Shown: positions 10,972 through 21,999 of the stretch, piece after piece
Position numbering within the stretch: position 1 is the first letter of the stretch
How the letters are laid out: each line of letters starts with the position of its first letter
Origin: Linum tenue
Lineage: Eukaryota; Streptophyta; Magnoliopsida; Malpighiales; Linaceae
Assembly: GCA_946122785.1 (NCBI GenBank)
Contig: CAMGYJ010000006.1
Coordinates: 39,762,066 to 39,826,065 of the forward strand
Length of the DNA: 64,000 bases
Direction of reading: 5' to 3'
Program-made: the position numbers and the translations under genes
Notes under the pieces: model-generated
Told to the model about the DNA's origin: nothing
Database searches by the model: none
Seen by the model: the letters and a program-made list of their open reading frames with translations, nothing else

Positions 10972-13014
10972 CGGTTCTCGCTTTCATCCTTTATACTTTG
11001 TTATCAAACACTCTATAAGAGATATCTAATCCTATCTTATCTTTAGAATTTCCTTACTTATATTCTTAATCCATAGACACCAACACTAGGGACCACCGCG
11101 CTACGCCTCGCCGTCCGGTGTCCCTACCCTAGTATGCTAACCGCGTTACATCTCGCCGTCCGGTTGCATACCCAAACTCGGCAATGGCACTGCGGTATGT
11201 CTCATCGTCCAGTCCATGCCTGGTCAACTACTACGTTAAGTCTCGCCGTCCAGTAGTGACACCAACATACTCGATCAACTGTTGCGTTACGTCTCGCCGT
11301 CCAGCAGTGATCCGACCATCTACCGCGTCCAGTAGTGGCCCAACCGCCCGGGGGTTCATCTTACCATTAATAACTATTACAACCCATACATTCATACATA
11401 GCACAACACGTGCATCCACACTTACAGGCGGTGGGATGCCTCACACACATCGCGCATTACTCAAAAATTAACTAATTAATAACTTGAACGAAAAGCATAA
11501 CTAAAAGATCTACGACAGAGATTTTACCCCCTTTACACTCACCTCTTTAGTCGCGTCAACGTCTGCATTCTCAAGCTCAAGCCCCAGGTGTTTTTCCTCC
11601 TTTGGCTCCTCCTCTGTCGGTTCATCGTCTTCCTCTTCGACGACCCTCACCATTCGAGCTCCACCGCCATTCTCTTCAAGGTCCCTCATCCGGCCACAAT
11701 TCAGCTTCCAACTTCGAACTCCCGACAACTCGGGTCGTCTAGGAGGATAGGGTCGGGCCTCTCCATCGTTTTACCCCCGCCAGTCGCGATCGCCGTTGCC
11801 GGGTTCTCGGCCTTCCTCTCGCCTCCGCTAGACACAGCTCTTCCTCTCCTACTAACAGATGTGAACCTCTTCATCACGATAGATTACAACGTTTGATCGG
11901 CGGCTAACTTTCCCTCCTCAGCCGGATTATCCCAAGAAACCTATAAATAAGAAATTCATATTCTAAGACGACTTTTCTCGATTTAAAACCCCTTTTTATC
12001 TACCCAGACACCCTCTCCTCAAAGTCTCATCCTCAAACCGCACTCCAAAGGTCCCCTAACCCCCTTTTAAAATTTTCTAGAAATACTCCCTTCAAAACCA
12101 ACCATTTTTACTAATTATTTTTGTCTTGGACGAATTTTTCACCTAACTTGAACCTTCTTAACAATTTGGATAATAATTTTCCTATGTCAATCATGAGAAA
12201 CTATACCTTGAAAACTATCAAACCCCTGAAAATCCCTCAGAAATTTTTTTATTTAATTAAAATCAGCATTCATCTAATTTCTAAATATTACAATTCATCT
12301 TCAAAAATCACCAAATTAAATTATAGCCATCCCCTAGAACCCTCTCAATTTATAAAATTGTTAAACCCTCAAACCAACACCCATAGAGGCTCGAAACAAT
12401 TAAAACATCTAAAAACATGTTTCTGGAAATTCCCTGCAGCTTTAGTGACCACCCAAAATCGATCTATATAACCCAAAGGGATCGAGTTCCCTTACCTCTA
12501 GAACGTGTCTAGGACTATATTGGATGGCCCGGGACGTTGATCTCCTCGTTGATCGATGATCAAACCCTCAAATCTCGCAGCAAACGCTATAGTACAAAAA
12601 TACGAGTTTCGGATTAGATTGTCGATGAATCGAGTTTAGAATCGTGAAAGGGTTCGTGATCCTTACCTAGAAACACGAAAGGGATGAGATCGGGATCGGG
12701 GTCGGGAAACAGGGTGGAGACGGCGGTCCTCTTTCTTCCCTTTTTCTTCTTTCTTCTCGCCGCGCGGTTGCAGGGGAATGACAATTGTGGTGGGCGGGGT
12801 TTTTTCTGGGGAAGGGCTGAGGATTATGTTTGCTGGGGGATATAAATTAGGGTGGGAAGGGTTTAAGTGAGGCCGCTCGGCCTCTTATGGCTGGCGGACC
12901 TATATTTTTTATTAATTTTTTATAATTTGCGTTTGCAACTCTTAGTACGTAACCGTCAAACTAACCGCTCATTTAATATGGTCGAACCCAAATCTAAAAT
13001 TCCGGGATGTTACA
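10972..13014 (-). mobile_element. Chromovirus LTR X, fragment 2
   Basis: On the minus strand it starts TGTAACATCCCGGAATTTTA at 13014, the characteristic first bases of many plant chromovirus (Tekay/Del-type) LTRs. The first 600 bases in 10972-11545 repeat 8840-9375. The remainder contains A/T-rich sequence, a GC-rich part near 12700-12800 and no coding capacity. The far end is cut at 10972. Confidence 0.65.
11087..11338. repeat. Array of six stem-loops with a common core and different stems
   Basis: Six units, 30-50 bases apart, share the core CGYTACRTCTCGCCGTCC. The bases bordering each core differ from unit to unit but are complementary within the unit, usually with one extra base on the left arm. 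Examples: TAGGGAcCACC with GGTGTCCCTA (11087-11126); GTATGCtAACC with GGTTGCATAC (11132-11171); GATCAaCTGTT with AGCAGTGATC (11273-11312). The sixth unit has a shortened core. Confidence 0.8.
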
Positions 13015-13034
13015 AAATGTCTAAGTGTGGGTTT
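13015..13034 (+). other. A1 polypurine tract remnant
   Basis: TCTAAGTGTGGG precedes the A1 3' LTR and equals the tract of A2 (TCTAAGTGTGGGGGAG) but is followed by TTT. It is the last surviving piece of the A1 interior. Confidence 0.6.
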
Positions 13035-13483
13035 TGATTCGGGCTCATTTGTACACTTTTTACCCCCCCGGTTTGCTTAGTCGTTTGAAGCATTTTTACT
13101 CGAGGAGGTTTGGTTTTATGTTCGGTTGTGCTTTGTTTTGGTATTTTTCGGGCTTTGGCAAGTGGAACCAAACCCGGAGTCAAAAGTTGGACGAAAGGGC
13201 GAAAGATCACGTCAAATGGTGGAAACAGCAACAGTTCACGGTTTGGGTTGTGAGTTCACGGTCACTAAGACCGTGAACGGGAGGCGCTCCCCGCGAATAG
13301 CCAGGCATCCAGAGCACGGAAGGGTTTCACTGGACACGAGCAAGTTCACGGTCAGAAGACCATGAACTCAAACCTCCGTCCGTGAACAGAGTTAAGTGAT
13401 GCAACGCGTTTCATCGTTGGTTCACTGTCTGTGCTTTCAGTTCACGGCTGTGAACTAAGACCGTGCATTGAGCCCGATTTGGG

Positions 13484-13493
13484 TATATAAAGG
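13484..13493 (+). promoter_or_regulatory. TATA box of the A1 3' LTR
   Basis: TATATAAAGG follows the GTTCACGG array at the same distance as in the 5' LTR. Confidence 0.55.
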
Positions 13494-14202
13494 AGGTTGA
13501 GCCAAAGGAAAAAAGGAAGAGACCTAGTGTGAGAAACATCTTCTTCTTCAGATTTTGTAGATTGAGAAAGTGACGAACCAAAGAAAAGTCACTACAAGAA
13601 AAAGATCCTTCAATCACGGGTAATCCCGTGTCTGAAAGTGTGTTTCCCGTGTTGAATATTTTTGGACACGGTAAAGTTACCGTAATATATACCTCTGTGT
13701 CTTATTGTAAAGGTCACGGGAAACTTGTATCGTTATTAGTTTTAACTAGTCACGGTATGATTTCCCATGATAACTTTTACCTATTAATCACAGGAAAAAC
13801 CGTCTCTAATGTCAAATTTTGAAGCACATATCCAAGAAAAAATTAAAGAGGGGATGCGTTGTTTTTAAGACGATATTAACCATGATAAAATCATTTCCCA
13901 TGACTAGATGTCAATCAATAGTCATGGTATTTACGAATCCTAGCAAGATATTTTCTTAGATAATTACAAACCACTATACACATATTAACATACAAATTGA
14001 AAAGACAAACTATTCGTAGCACAAGATTCTAATATTATTGTCAATATAACAGGTACAAAAATCATTCGATGATTAATTAAGTTACAAATAAAAGAAACTT
14101 ATTCTTGTAGGTAGACAAATATAAGAGAGAACATTTTGTTGCTCTATTACAAAAATCATTCATTTAAGTGAAATTTACCAACATGTCGTAAGGGTTGAAT
14201 AT

Positions 14203-15642
14203 TGATGACTCGATATTTGCACATGTTTTCCCCTTTGTTTCTTGATCGTTTAAGCTTGCATTATCGCTTCTTTGACCTATTTTATGCTAGGTTTTGTTCC
14301 TTTGTCACATTTCAGGTCCTAGCACATAAAGTGAAGCGTAGGCGCAAGTTTCAAGTCAATCGGAGATCAATTGGCGACTCGGGGGAAGAAACTCGGGTAT
14401 GAATTGAAGAAGATTGGATTTCTACCTCAGTTTGTGACCATATAATCATGTAATCTTGTACTGAGAAGAAAGAGGACGAGACTACGAGCGTCTGGGATCA
14501 AACGACACCTGATTTGGAGTCCGAACGAGGGAGAAACGAAGAATCAAAGATAGGGGAAAATTGGTTTAGGCTTCTCTGAGAAACAGAAGGGGGCCCTGTT
14601 GTGACGCTAAAATCCCCGGTAGGGGATTTTTGGCCTTGACCGGGGATTTTTTCCTGTCTCCAGACGTTGCGTTTTGAAAATCCCCGGTTGCCACCTAAAA
14701 TACCCGACAGGGGATCGCGAACGCAGGCTGTTAAAAGCCTGTTTTGTGCGTTTTTGCAAGGAGGGTGCTGGGTTTTGGATCCCAAACACCCAAGGGACGA
14801 ACCAAAGAGAGATAAGGCGATCTGAGGGCATTCTTGGAGTGTAATTGGAGGATTTCTTCGCCTTGGAAGCTCGAGGAACAAGCCCGGACTTGAACACTGA
14901 TCATCTGAAGATTCTTACTGCAGTCTCTCTCTTCTCTATGGAGTAACTTCCCTTCACTTAGGTTTTGAGGAACCCTAGCTATGTTTGTTTGATTGGATGA
15001 TTGTATGAGTACTCTTACTTGATAATCTGGATTTCATATTCAATCTATGCATGTTTTCATGATTCAATTCTGCTTTAGTCGAGATTATTGATTCTGCTTT
15101 GATCTTATGAGAGTGAATACCTGATTAGGTCAATAGAGCACCATAGATTGATAGTATTGGATCGATTGCTTTAGTCGAGGGTTGATTCAATGCTTTGTAT
15201 CGATTGAGAACCTCATTCGATAGAGGGAATCTAGTTCAGAACGCCTTGATCGGTTGCTCTAGAGAAGGATACGTCCCTCTAGGCAATTGACTCAAGAGGG
15301 CATTGTTCCTTTAGTTGAGACTCAAGGTCTAGTGAAGGATTCTCCGCATTGTTAATGAAAATGAAACAGGTTAGAGATCATCAATCATTAATCTGGCTAG
15401 TGGCTAGGGGGAATCATACCTAAGTGAGTTCCCAACCTGTAATTAGATTAACTTTAACTGTAGTTTGCTAGAGTAGTTTTAGTTCTTTCATCTTAATCTG
15501 GTTTACTAGATAATGAACTGAAGCTGAGTAATAGTAACTCTAGAGACCCGTGGATTTGATATTTATTACTTGAGCCACTATACTGCAGTCCCTTTCATTG
15601 GTTACAGTTGGCCTTTGTCAGGAGTTGTGTCATAGCGAGTCA
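14203..15642 (+). mobile_element. Solo LTR, family G, inside the CACTA element
   Basis: It starts TGATGACTCGATATTTGC and ends TAGCGAGTCA. AATAT is duplicated on both sides (14198-14202 and 15643-15647). Its family word is AAAATCCCC with GGGGATTTT (14609-14630, a 9-bp stem with loop GGTA), repeated in variant form to about 14720. It is an Athila-type LTR by layout but a family distinct from A, B and M. Confidence 0.88.
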
Positions 15643-16589
15643 AATATCATCTTGTGAAAGCCCAATAAGCAAGGGAATCAGAATATGCAAACAACAACAA
15701 CTGGGGAAGGCAAATGAAACATTCAACACACACCAGAGGGAAGTAATCAACGACTTTCACCGAAAAGATCAATCACTAGTTCATCAAGCTTTGGTGAGAA
15801 GCACTGTTGATGTAGATGAACTAATCACCAAAGTTAGTCATAGGAAATATATCAGTGATTCAACAAGAAATAGATTGCATTAAATTTCAGAGAAACATAG
15901 TAAAGAAAGGTACCACTATTTCTCTATGAAGTTGATGAAGCAAGAAGTCGATCACCTTAGCAAATTTATCAGTTCCAATCATCTACCCATTTCAAATAAT
16001 CATTTTGTAAATCTTAACCAACAAGAGCTAAACTTAGAAGATTCAAAGAAAATTTCATCCTATAGAATTAATACTGCAACAAAATTCAACACACTATTCG
16101 TAGTTAAAACCAAGTAATATTGCTTCTTGAAAAAAATTGTATTGATTCTAAAACTGCCTTTTTAGAATAATGAGGGAGCAAAAATTGATAGAAGCTAGGC
16201 AGGACCAGTAAAGAGATCATAAGGGAAAATCTGAAAGTTTAAACATTCACAAGCCTCCATCTCCAATTACTAACGATGGCCCTGGTCATTTGAATATAGC
16301 TGCTTGTTGCCATTGCCTTAAACTGTAAAATGGAAAAATAGTGCACTCATCCAAAAATGTCACCAGGTATGCGTCGAGTATATGGTTTTACAAAACATGA
16401 GAATATCATTAATAAGGAATCGTTACCAGCTCACCAGGAATATCATGAATAAGCAATCGAGATTACAACTTACCTCCTCTGCAATCTTTTCTAACTTGTA
16501 AGTTGCATATTGAGACTTCAAAAGAGCAACCAAAAGACTTCAATCCTTGTTCCAGTTTAAGATAAATGATATTTAAGAGTGAATTCAAG

Positions 16590-17970
16590 GTTATAAACTT
16601 TGTAACTAACCCCACAAAAGCTCAACGCTTGGAGAATAGAGGAGCCTTGCAAGCTTTCTTGAGACAAAGCTTCTTCCTCCCCACAATCCTTGAGTAGCAC
16701 ATCAGAAGCTCTTTCAATTTTAGAGGCAATCTGTGGATGGCACTGGCCTTCAGAAACGCCCGAACAATTCCCAGTGAGATCGCCAGGACCTAGCCGGATA
16801 GCCCCCCGCCATAAGCTTTCAACAACACGTCGTAGCCACTCTCATACCCAATGTCACCAATGGGACTTGAACACTGAATCCGGAGCCAATTCGCCTCCAA
16901 ATGGTCCATCAACTGCTGCGATGAAGAAAGGAAAGGTTAAACTAAACCACGGGATGAAATCAACAGATTCAAATTGTAAACTCCATTCTTTTCTCCCCTA
17001 TTAAGCATGTAAAACAAAGAGGAAGGAACTCCCTCCCTGTTCAACTAACGGAACTAAAGAGGTACCCAAAAAAGTAAAGAGCCAAATAGCATTACAATAG
17101 CATACTAAAAATGAACACCATACAAAAATTGCAGTAGCTAATCTGCAGCAGAAGCACACATCACGAAAATCACTTAAGCAAAGGACCATACCTCAAGAAA
17201 TGATGGAGTCTGGTATGATAATAGATTGTGTTGGCCTCAACATCATTAAAGCATCTTAACATACTGTTGCATCTGCAACTACTACCACTTCTAATGACCC
17301 GAAAAGAAGCAAATCAGTAGAGCAAGAAATTAAAACCCTTTTGATTCATGAACACGGGTATGCTCAGCTCTCAAAACACATACATCTGTGTAGGTAAACC
17401 ATGAAATAGAAAATATCATAGGAAAAAAAAAACAATGGCGAATTCAATGGTCGGTATACTTGCAGCTTCATACCTGCAAAGCCATACAAAGACAAGAGTT
17501 TTAGTAAATTTCAAACATACCCAATTTTAGAATTCAACAGCCAATCAAGTAATGACACACATATTGAGATCCCAACGTTGTGACAATCCCCTTAAGAATC
17601 AAAAGCAAGCCCAAATTGAAGAACGTTGATTCGGTCAAAAATGAAAAATCCCCAATATGTTACACTTGAAACCCTAGAAACACCTCAAAATCAAAATTTC
17701 AATCCAAATTCGCAATTGATGCATGAATCGATTCTAAACCAAACCAAACTTCAGAAAGTGGAAGAAAGGTAACAAAGAATGTTAAAAAGAGAAGATTCAA
17801 CAAAAAATGAGAAGAAAAAACTAGGGCGGAGAAGGACATGTACCTTCTTAACTTGCGAGCTTTGAGGTTTTTTCGACGGATTTGGGATTGGTATTCAAAT
17901 CTTGGATTGACGAAGGGAGGAGTGGAGGCCACCGATTGGGTTGGGAGAAGGGTAGTGATGAGCCGCAATG
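16590..17970 (-). pseudogene. Exon-like fragments of an unrecognised gene inside the CACTA element
   Basis: On the minus strand, short open stretches are bounded by plausible splice signals: an open segment from 17968 (MRLITTLLPTQSVAS) ending near 17840 before GTACATG; TTTGCAG before GTATGAAGC near 17475; and a longer segment about 17000-16600. This could be a captured host gene or decayed transposon genes. I do not recognise the product, and no continuous product is possible from what I see. Confidence 0.3.
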
Positions 17971-19432
17971 GGAGTTTGCAAAACGGGTAGCAGCTGGGAT
18001 CAAATAAAGGGGCTTTTTAGTCGTGGGAAGATTTGAGAAGGATGTAGAACTATCGCCGATGGAGGAATGGCGGTAGTGATCGAGCAGTAGCAGTAGTGGC
18101 TTTTATTTTTTTCTGGAGAATGAAGAATAACACGAGAGAGACAAAGAAAAAGATATTTTAGTTTCAGTCTAAGGAGTTGTTCTTGTTTTTAGTCTTCGTT
18201 GTAAAACAGGCGGGACGACAAAATTTTGGGGGGAAACAATGGTGGGAAGACAAAAAAAAATTGCGAACGAGGGAGTTTCTGATTTTGGTGTAATTTTTGA
18301 GCCAAAATGAAAGTGGTAGAGTTCCCTCCCAGCATTTAAATTATTTGAATCCTTCTTTATTTTCACCAAAATTTTACAAAAGGTAAATTGTTACCTTGTT
18401 TACTGTAATTAATCGTGACTAACAATTAGTCACGGTAAATGAAGACTAAAAATAGGTAAATTGATTCCCGTGTTTAGAACTATACAATTAAATACAGTAA
18501 CTTTTCCTGTGACTATTAGCATACTTCTTAATACAGGAAAACTTCCCGTGAATAAGATACCGTGTCTAAAAACAGTTTTTCTGTAGTGAGTAGAAGCTAG
18601 GGTTTCATCTTCAAGCAAGGAATTGGGTATTCCTCCGCCAAAGGAGGATCTATTCAACACAAGGAGCAATGCTATCATATCTTTGATGGTTTTCCTTCTT
18701 CTCCCTTGTGTTTTCCCTTCTCCTAGCATGGAGTAGTCCCTTCTTTCACTTGGGTGTTTGTAAACCCTAGCTACAATTATGTGAATGCTTGTGTGAATTG
18801 AATGATTTGTGTGGTTGTGTTTAATGTGAATGTGGAGGTATTATTCATGAATGATTGTGTTGTGTGAAAACCTATCAATCTGATTGCCATTCTAACTTAG
18901 GTAGAGAGAAAACCCCCTTCCTTTCATTGAAAGAGGCTTGAATGTTGGGTTTTCCTAGACAATTCATAGGTTGTGGGTTGCCATCCCAACTCCGATTCGA
19001 GGGTGAAGTCTAACCAATCCTTAGTCAATAGGTCGCGAGAGTCACATTGGTTGCTTGGATCATATTCCCTATCCTCGACCTAGAGACTAAGAAGGTGGAT
19101 TTGGCAACTTGTTAGACATCCCTATGGTTTACAACCCCCTCACCACAGACGGCCATTCGATCCATCAAGTCATAATTGCTAGCTAGGGGGAGCAACGCTT
19201 GGGTGAAGTCTTCTCAATTAGTGTCAAATCCATTTATCTTTGCAGGCACTTTAACTTTAGATTGTTGTTTACACCAAAACCCAACCGCTAGATAATGTTA
19301 CAAACAATCGAAGTAGGGGTATATGAATCGGCCCGTCGATATTTAAACATACTTGCCCTACAATGCACCCGATTAAGGTTTATACTTGGGCATTAATCGG
19401 GAGTTTTAAAGTGGTGCATTCGGGTTAAGTCA

Positions 19433-19614
19433 CTGAGATCCACCTACGTCTGCTCCGTGGTGGTCGTCAGCTGCTCTCTAGTTGACCTTAGCTGATCAGT
19501 TGTCGCAACCTATTGTACCGCCACATCCTTCAAGGCCTGCATCAGTGCGTCGTGTTTGGTGTGGTCCTTGGCGGTCACGGTTTCCTTCACAGTTTCTTGT
19601 GATTTGTTTGTCAT
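19433..19614 (-). pseudogene. Chromovirus Y gag, start of gene
   Basis: Minus-strand ATG at 19614-19612 (MTNKSQETVKETVTAKDH), after the leader ATTTTGAGAAG. It shows the long hydrophilic N-terminal region usual for these gags, with stops near 19520 and 19447. It runs into the A1 target duplication, and the frame continues at 3882. Confidence 0.55.
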
Positions 19615-19760
19615 CTTCTCAAAATAATGAGTTTTATTTATATCCAAAATATTCAAATACTACCGAAAACCCCTCAAATATCATCCAAAATCCATAAAAT
19701 AGAAATAGGTGACAATCAAGTCCAAAATAGATAAAAGGCCCAGAATTTATGTTTGTAACA
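19615..19760 (-). repeat. Chromovirus Y 5' LTR remnant
   Basis: The minus strand from 19760 (TGTTACAAAC) matches the first ~130 bases of the LTR at 1-474. It then passes directly into the gag leader, so most of this LTR and the primer-binding site have been deleted. A 25-base duplication of the LTR tip lies just outside (19761-19786). Confidence 0.6.
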
Positions 19761-20198
19761 AATTTGCTTAGAATTTATGTTTGTAACAAATTTGCTTTGC
19801 CTCACGCTGCTCAAACCAAAATGATTTCACCATTCATAACAATATATAGAAGATGAAGTTATGCTTAGAGACTAGATTGAGATTATTAATTGCCTGTTAT
19901 ATGGTTGATTTTCTTCCATCCAGGTAGCCAGCATAAGGCATGTTATTCAAACAATTTGAAAGGTTCTTTTAATCATAAAAATTCCTTTATCGAGGAACCT
20001 GTCAAGCAGGCTCGCAGTGATGAATGTTGTCTCATGGTGGAACTCTTTTGCACATGATTCCGGCTCATTATTCAAAGAAAACATTCCAATATGAAGGATT
20101 AGACGAGGAAATTAATCATTATAGGAAACCCGTCTAGAATATGGTGCTATAATAGTAGTACAGTCATACGACTAGCATTCAGCGACTCTAAATACAAG
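19761..20198. other. Unassigned island between Y and B
   Basis: AT-rich, apparently non-repetitive within the window, no convincing open frame. It may be pre-insertion DNA. ACAAG at 20194-20198 is the left target duplication of B (GCAAG at 29363-29367, one difference). Confidence 0.35.
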
Positions 20199-21976
20199 GT
20201 TCAAACCAATAATTACACATGTTTATACCCCTATTCTTGAGCCGTTGGAGAAGAGATTCTCGTGTTTTAAACCGATTTCACGCTAGGTTGTGTGTTTATG
20301 TCATATTTCAGGGCTTGGCGTTGACGTTGAGGTGAAGAAATGAGTTTCGGGTCAAAAGGAGGACATTTGAGTTGAAGGGTCATGGAGGAGCAAAATACCC
20401 GTCCATGAGCAATAATACCCGGCCGGGTAAAATTCTGAGGAGGCCGGGGAAAAGCAGTTTTGGACTCCTAGAAGGCAGAAGGGGTCCCGGCCAGAGAGCG
20501 AAAATACCCGATCATGTATTCTTGACCTCGATCGGGTATTATTCCCTGTACCTATGCGTTGCGTTTCGAAATCCCCGACCGAGCACTTGAAATACCCGAC
20601 CGGGGATTATGGCCGGGGATCGCGAGCAGCTGGTTTTTAAAGGAAAGAAGAACCCATGGAGTAACTTCCACATTCACTTGGGTATGAAGAACTCTAGATT
20701 TGATTGTATGAACCCAAGTATGAATCCATTGATTTGATTATATTCAATTGAGGTCTGATTTGTTGAATGACATGAACCCTGATCAAATTCCTGTTATTTC
20801 TGCTTTGACCTAGAAAGAGAATATATGCCTAGGTTGATAGAGCACCCTTGATTGAAGGTAGTGAATTGACGACGTTGGTCGAGGAGTCAATTCACTATTC
20901 TGTACCGGATTTACTTCGGTGGAGGAGGTTTGGTTCGTTAGGGCCTCAAGCTGTTTACTCTGGTGGAGGTTAGTTGCCCGCCGGGGACTCAGATTGAGAG
21001 GGTTTGCAGACCTTTAGTCGAGACTGCAGACTGTTTAAGAACCTCCCGCAGTATAACTATCTTTGAATTCGAACTTGGTAAATTACAATCTGGCTTAACT
21101 GCAGTCTAGGGGGAACCATATCCGGGTGACCTCTCTCAACTTGAAAACAACCTTTTACTGCTTTGCTTGCTTGTTTAATGAGACCTTCACTACGTTTAAA
21201 CCGCTAAATAATAAGAATTCACGGAGTAGTCAGCACCAATGCAGTCAAAAGCGCGATTCTAGCTAGAAGCGGAAAAGGGGTAAAATCATAAAGCGTAGAA
21301 TCAAAGCGTAAAATGTTAAGTTTTTGAAGCATACTGAAAAATAACTTAAAAGCTAGGACATATACTATGTAAAATATGAATGCACGGAATTTAGATAAGT
21401 TAATAAATACATGCAATTCATGCCTCAAGTAGAGCAACTTGTAGCATCTTAATAATAAGTTTGTAAACATAAATTTTAACAATAAGCCACTTCTTCCTCT
21501 ATGCTAATGCATTCGGGAAGAGCCTAGCTGGTGAATTAGATTACTCTATTAAAGTTGAGAATGCATCCAAGTACATGATATGTATCATTTAATCTCAAAT
21601 GTATCATATTGTTGGTGATTTACTTTTAAAATATACTTTTTATAATTAATTTCATGAAAAGAATACTCATTTAGTGAACTAAAAGCGTAAAAACGTAAAG
21701 CGTTTTGGTGAACTAGAAGCGTAAAAGCGTAAGCTTTTAAGCTTTAAAGCGCAATTTAGTCCGATTTTATACACTTAAGTTTTTATATGGAAACGAAAGC
21801 GTTTTGGTGACCTAAAAGCGTAAAATCGTAAGATTTTAAGTTTTAAAACACGATTTTGACTGCATTGGTCAGCACACTAAGGACCCGGGTTGACATTAAA
21901 ACCCAAACCCGCTATACTACGCTCTAGTAGGTGGTTACAATTGGCCATTTTCTAGCGTGACAGTAGAGGCGTGTCA
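20199..21976 (+). repeat. B 5' LTR (with MITE)
   Basis: From about 20203 it matches the 3' LTR (CCAATAATTACACATG); the first bases are mutated. It ends GGCGTGTCA before the primer-binding site. A hAT MITE accounts for 21237-21867. About 65 bases around the insertion are absent from the 3' LTR. Confidence 0.75.
21237..21867. mobile_element. hAT-type MITE (631 bp)
   Basis: The ends are CAATGCAGTC and GACTGCATTG, a perfect 10-bp inverted repeat that extends imperfectly further (AAAAGCGCGATT against CACGATTTT). GTCAGCAC is duplicated on both sides (21229-21236 and 21868-21875), the 8-bp duplication typical of hAT. There is no coding capacity. The inside has repeated AAAGCGTAAA-like words near both ends, possible transposase-binding sites. 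Confidence 0.85.
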
Positions 21977-21982
21977 AGTTTT

Positions 21983-21999
21983 TGGCGCCATTCCCGGGG
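21983..21999 (+). other. Primer-binding site (tRNA-Asp), B
   Basis: TGGCGCCATTCCCGGGG, 15 of 17 matching the tRNA-Asp complement. Confidence 0.8.

Larger units (their letters stand above)
13590..18588. mobile_element. CACTA (En/Spm-type) element, non-autonomous
   Basis: It starts CACTACAAGAAAAA and ends TTTTTCTGTAGTG, the diagnostic CACTA terminal inverted repeats. AGT flanks it on both sides (13587-13589 and 18589-18591), the expected 3-bp duplication. Subterminal regions (about 13614-13960 and 18400-18570) are rich in TCACGG and CACGGGAA words in both orientations, as in the binding regions of En/Spm subterminal-binding proteins. I see no transposase frame. A solo LTR occupies 14203-15642 and exon-like fragments lie at 16590-17970. 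Confidence 0.9.
3883..19432 (+). mobile_element. Athila-lineage element A1 (gag-protease only), with nested insertions
   Basis: The 5' LTR starts at 3883 and the 3' LTR ends at 19432. Both outer flanks carry CTGAG (3878-3882 and 19433-19437), a perfect 5-bp target duplication, so this is one integration despite its 15.5 kb. The original interior is 5301-8400 plus a short 3' remnant at 13015-13034. Foreign DNA fills 8401-13014 (chromovirus LTR X plus A-family LTRs) and 13590-18588 (CACTA element inside the 3' LTR). It encodes gag and protease but no RT, RNase H or integrase, so it would need proteins from another element. Confidence 0.85.
13035..19432 (+). repeat. A1 3' LTR, split by a CACTA element
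   Basis: 13035-13589 and 18592-19432 together align with the 5' LTR at 3883-5300, from TGATTCGGGCTC to GGGTTAAGTCA. The gap is exactly the CACTA element plus its 3-bp duplication. The best copy of the family palindrome is here: arms GTTCACGGTC (13254-13263) and GACCGTGAAC (13269-13278) around ACTAA. A TATA box lies at 13484-13493. Confidence 0.85.

Noticed and set aside
11087..11338. CRISPR-like array (repeats with different spacers)
   Set aside because: Unit spacing is irregular, the variable parts are complementary across each core, and the setting is a plant LTR; this is a stem-loop array.
8401..13014. Single chromovirus solo LTR interrupted by A2
   Set aside because: The ends lack a shared target duplication and 8840-9375 is present twice, so a single simple insertion does not explain it.
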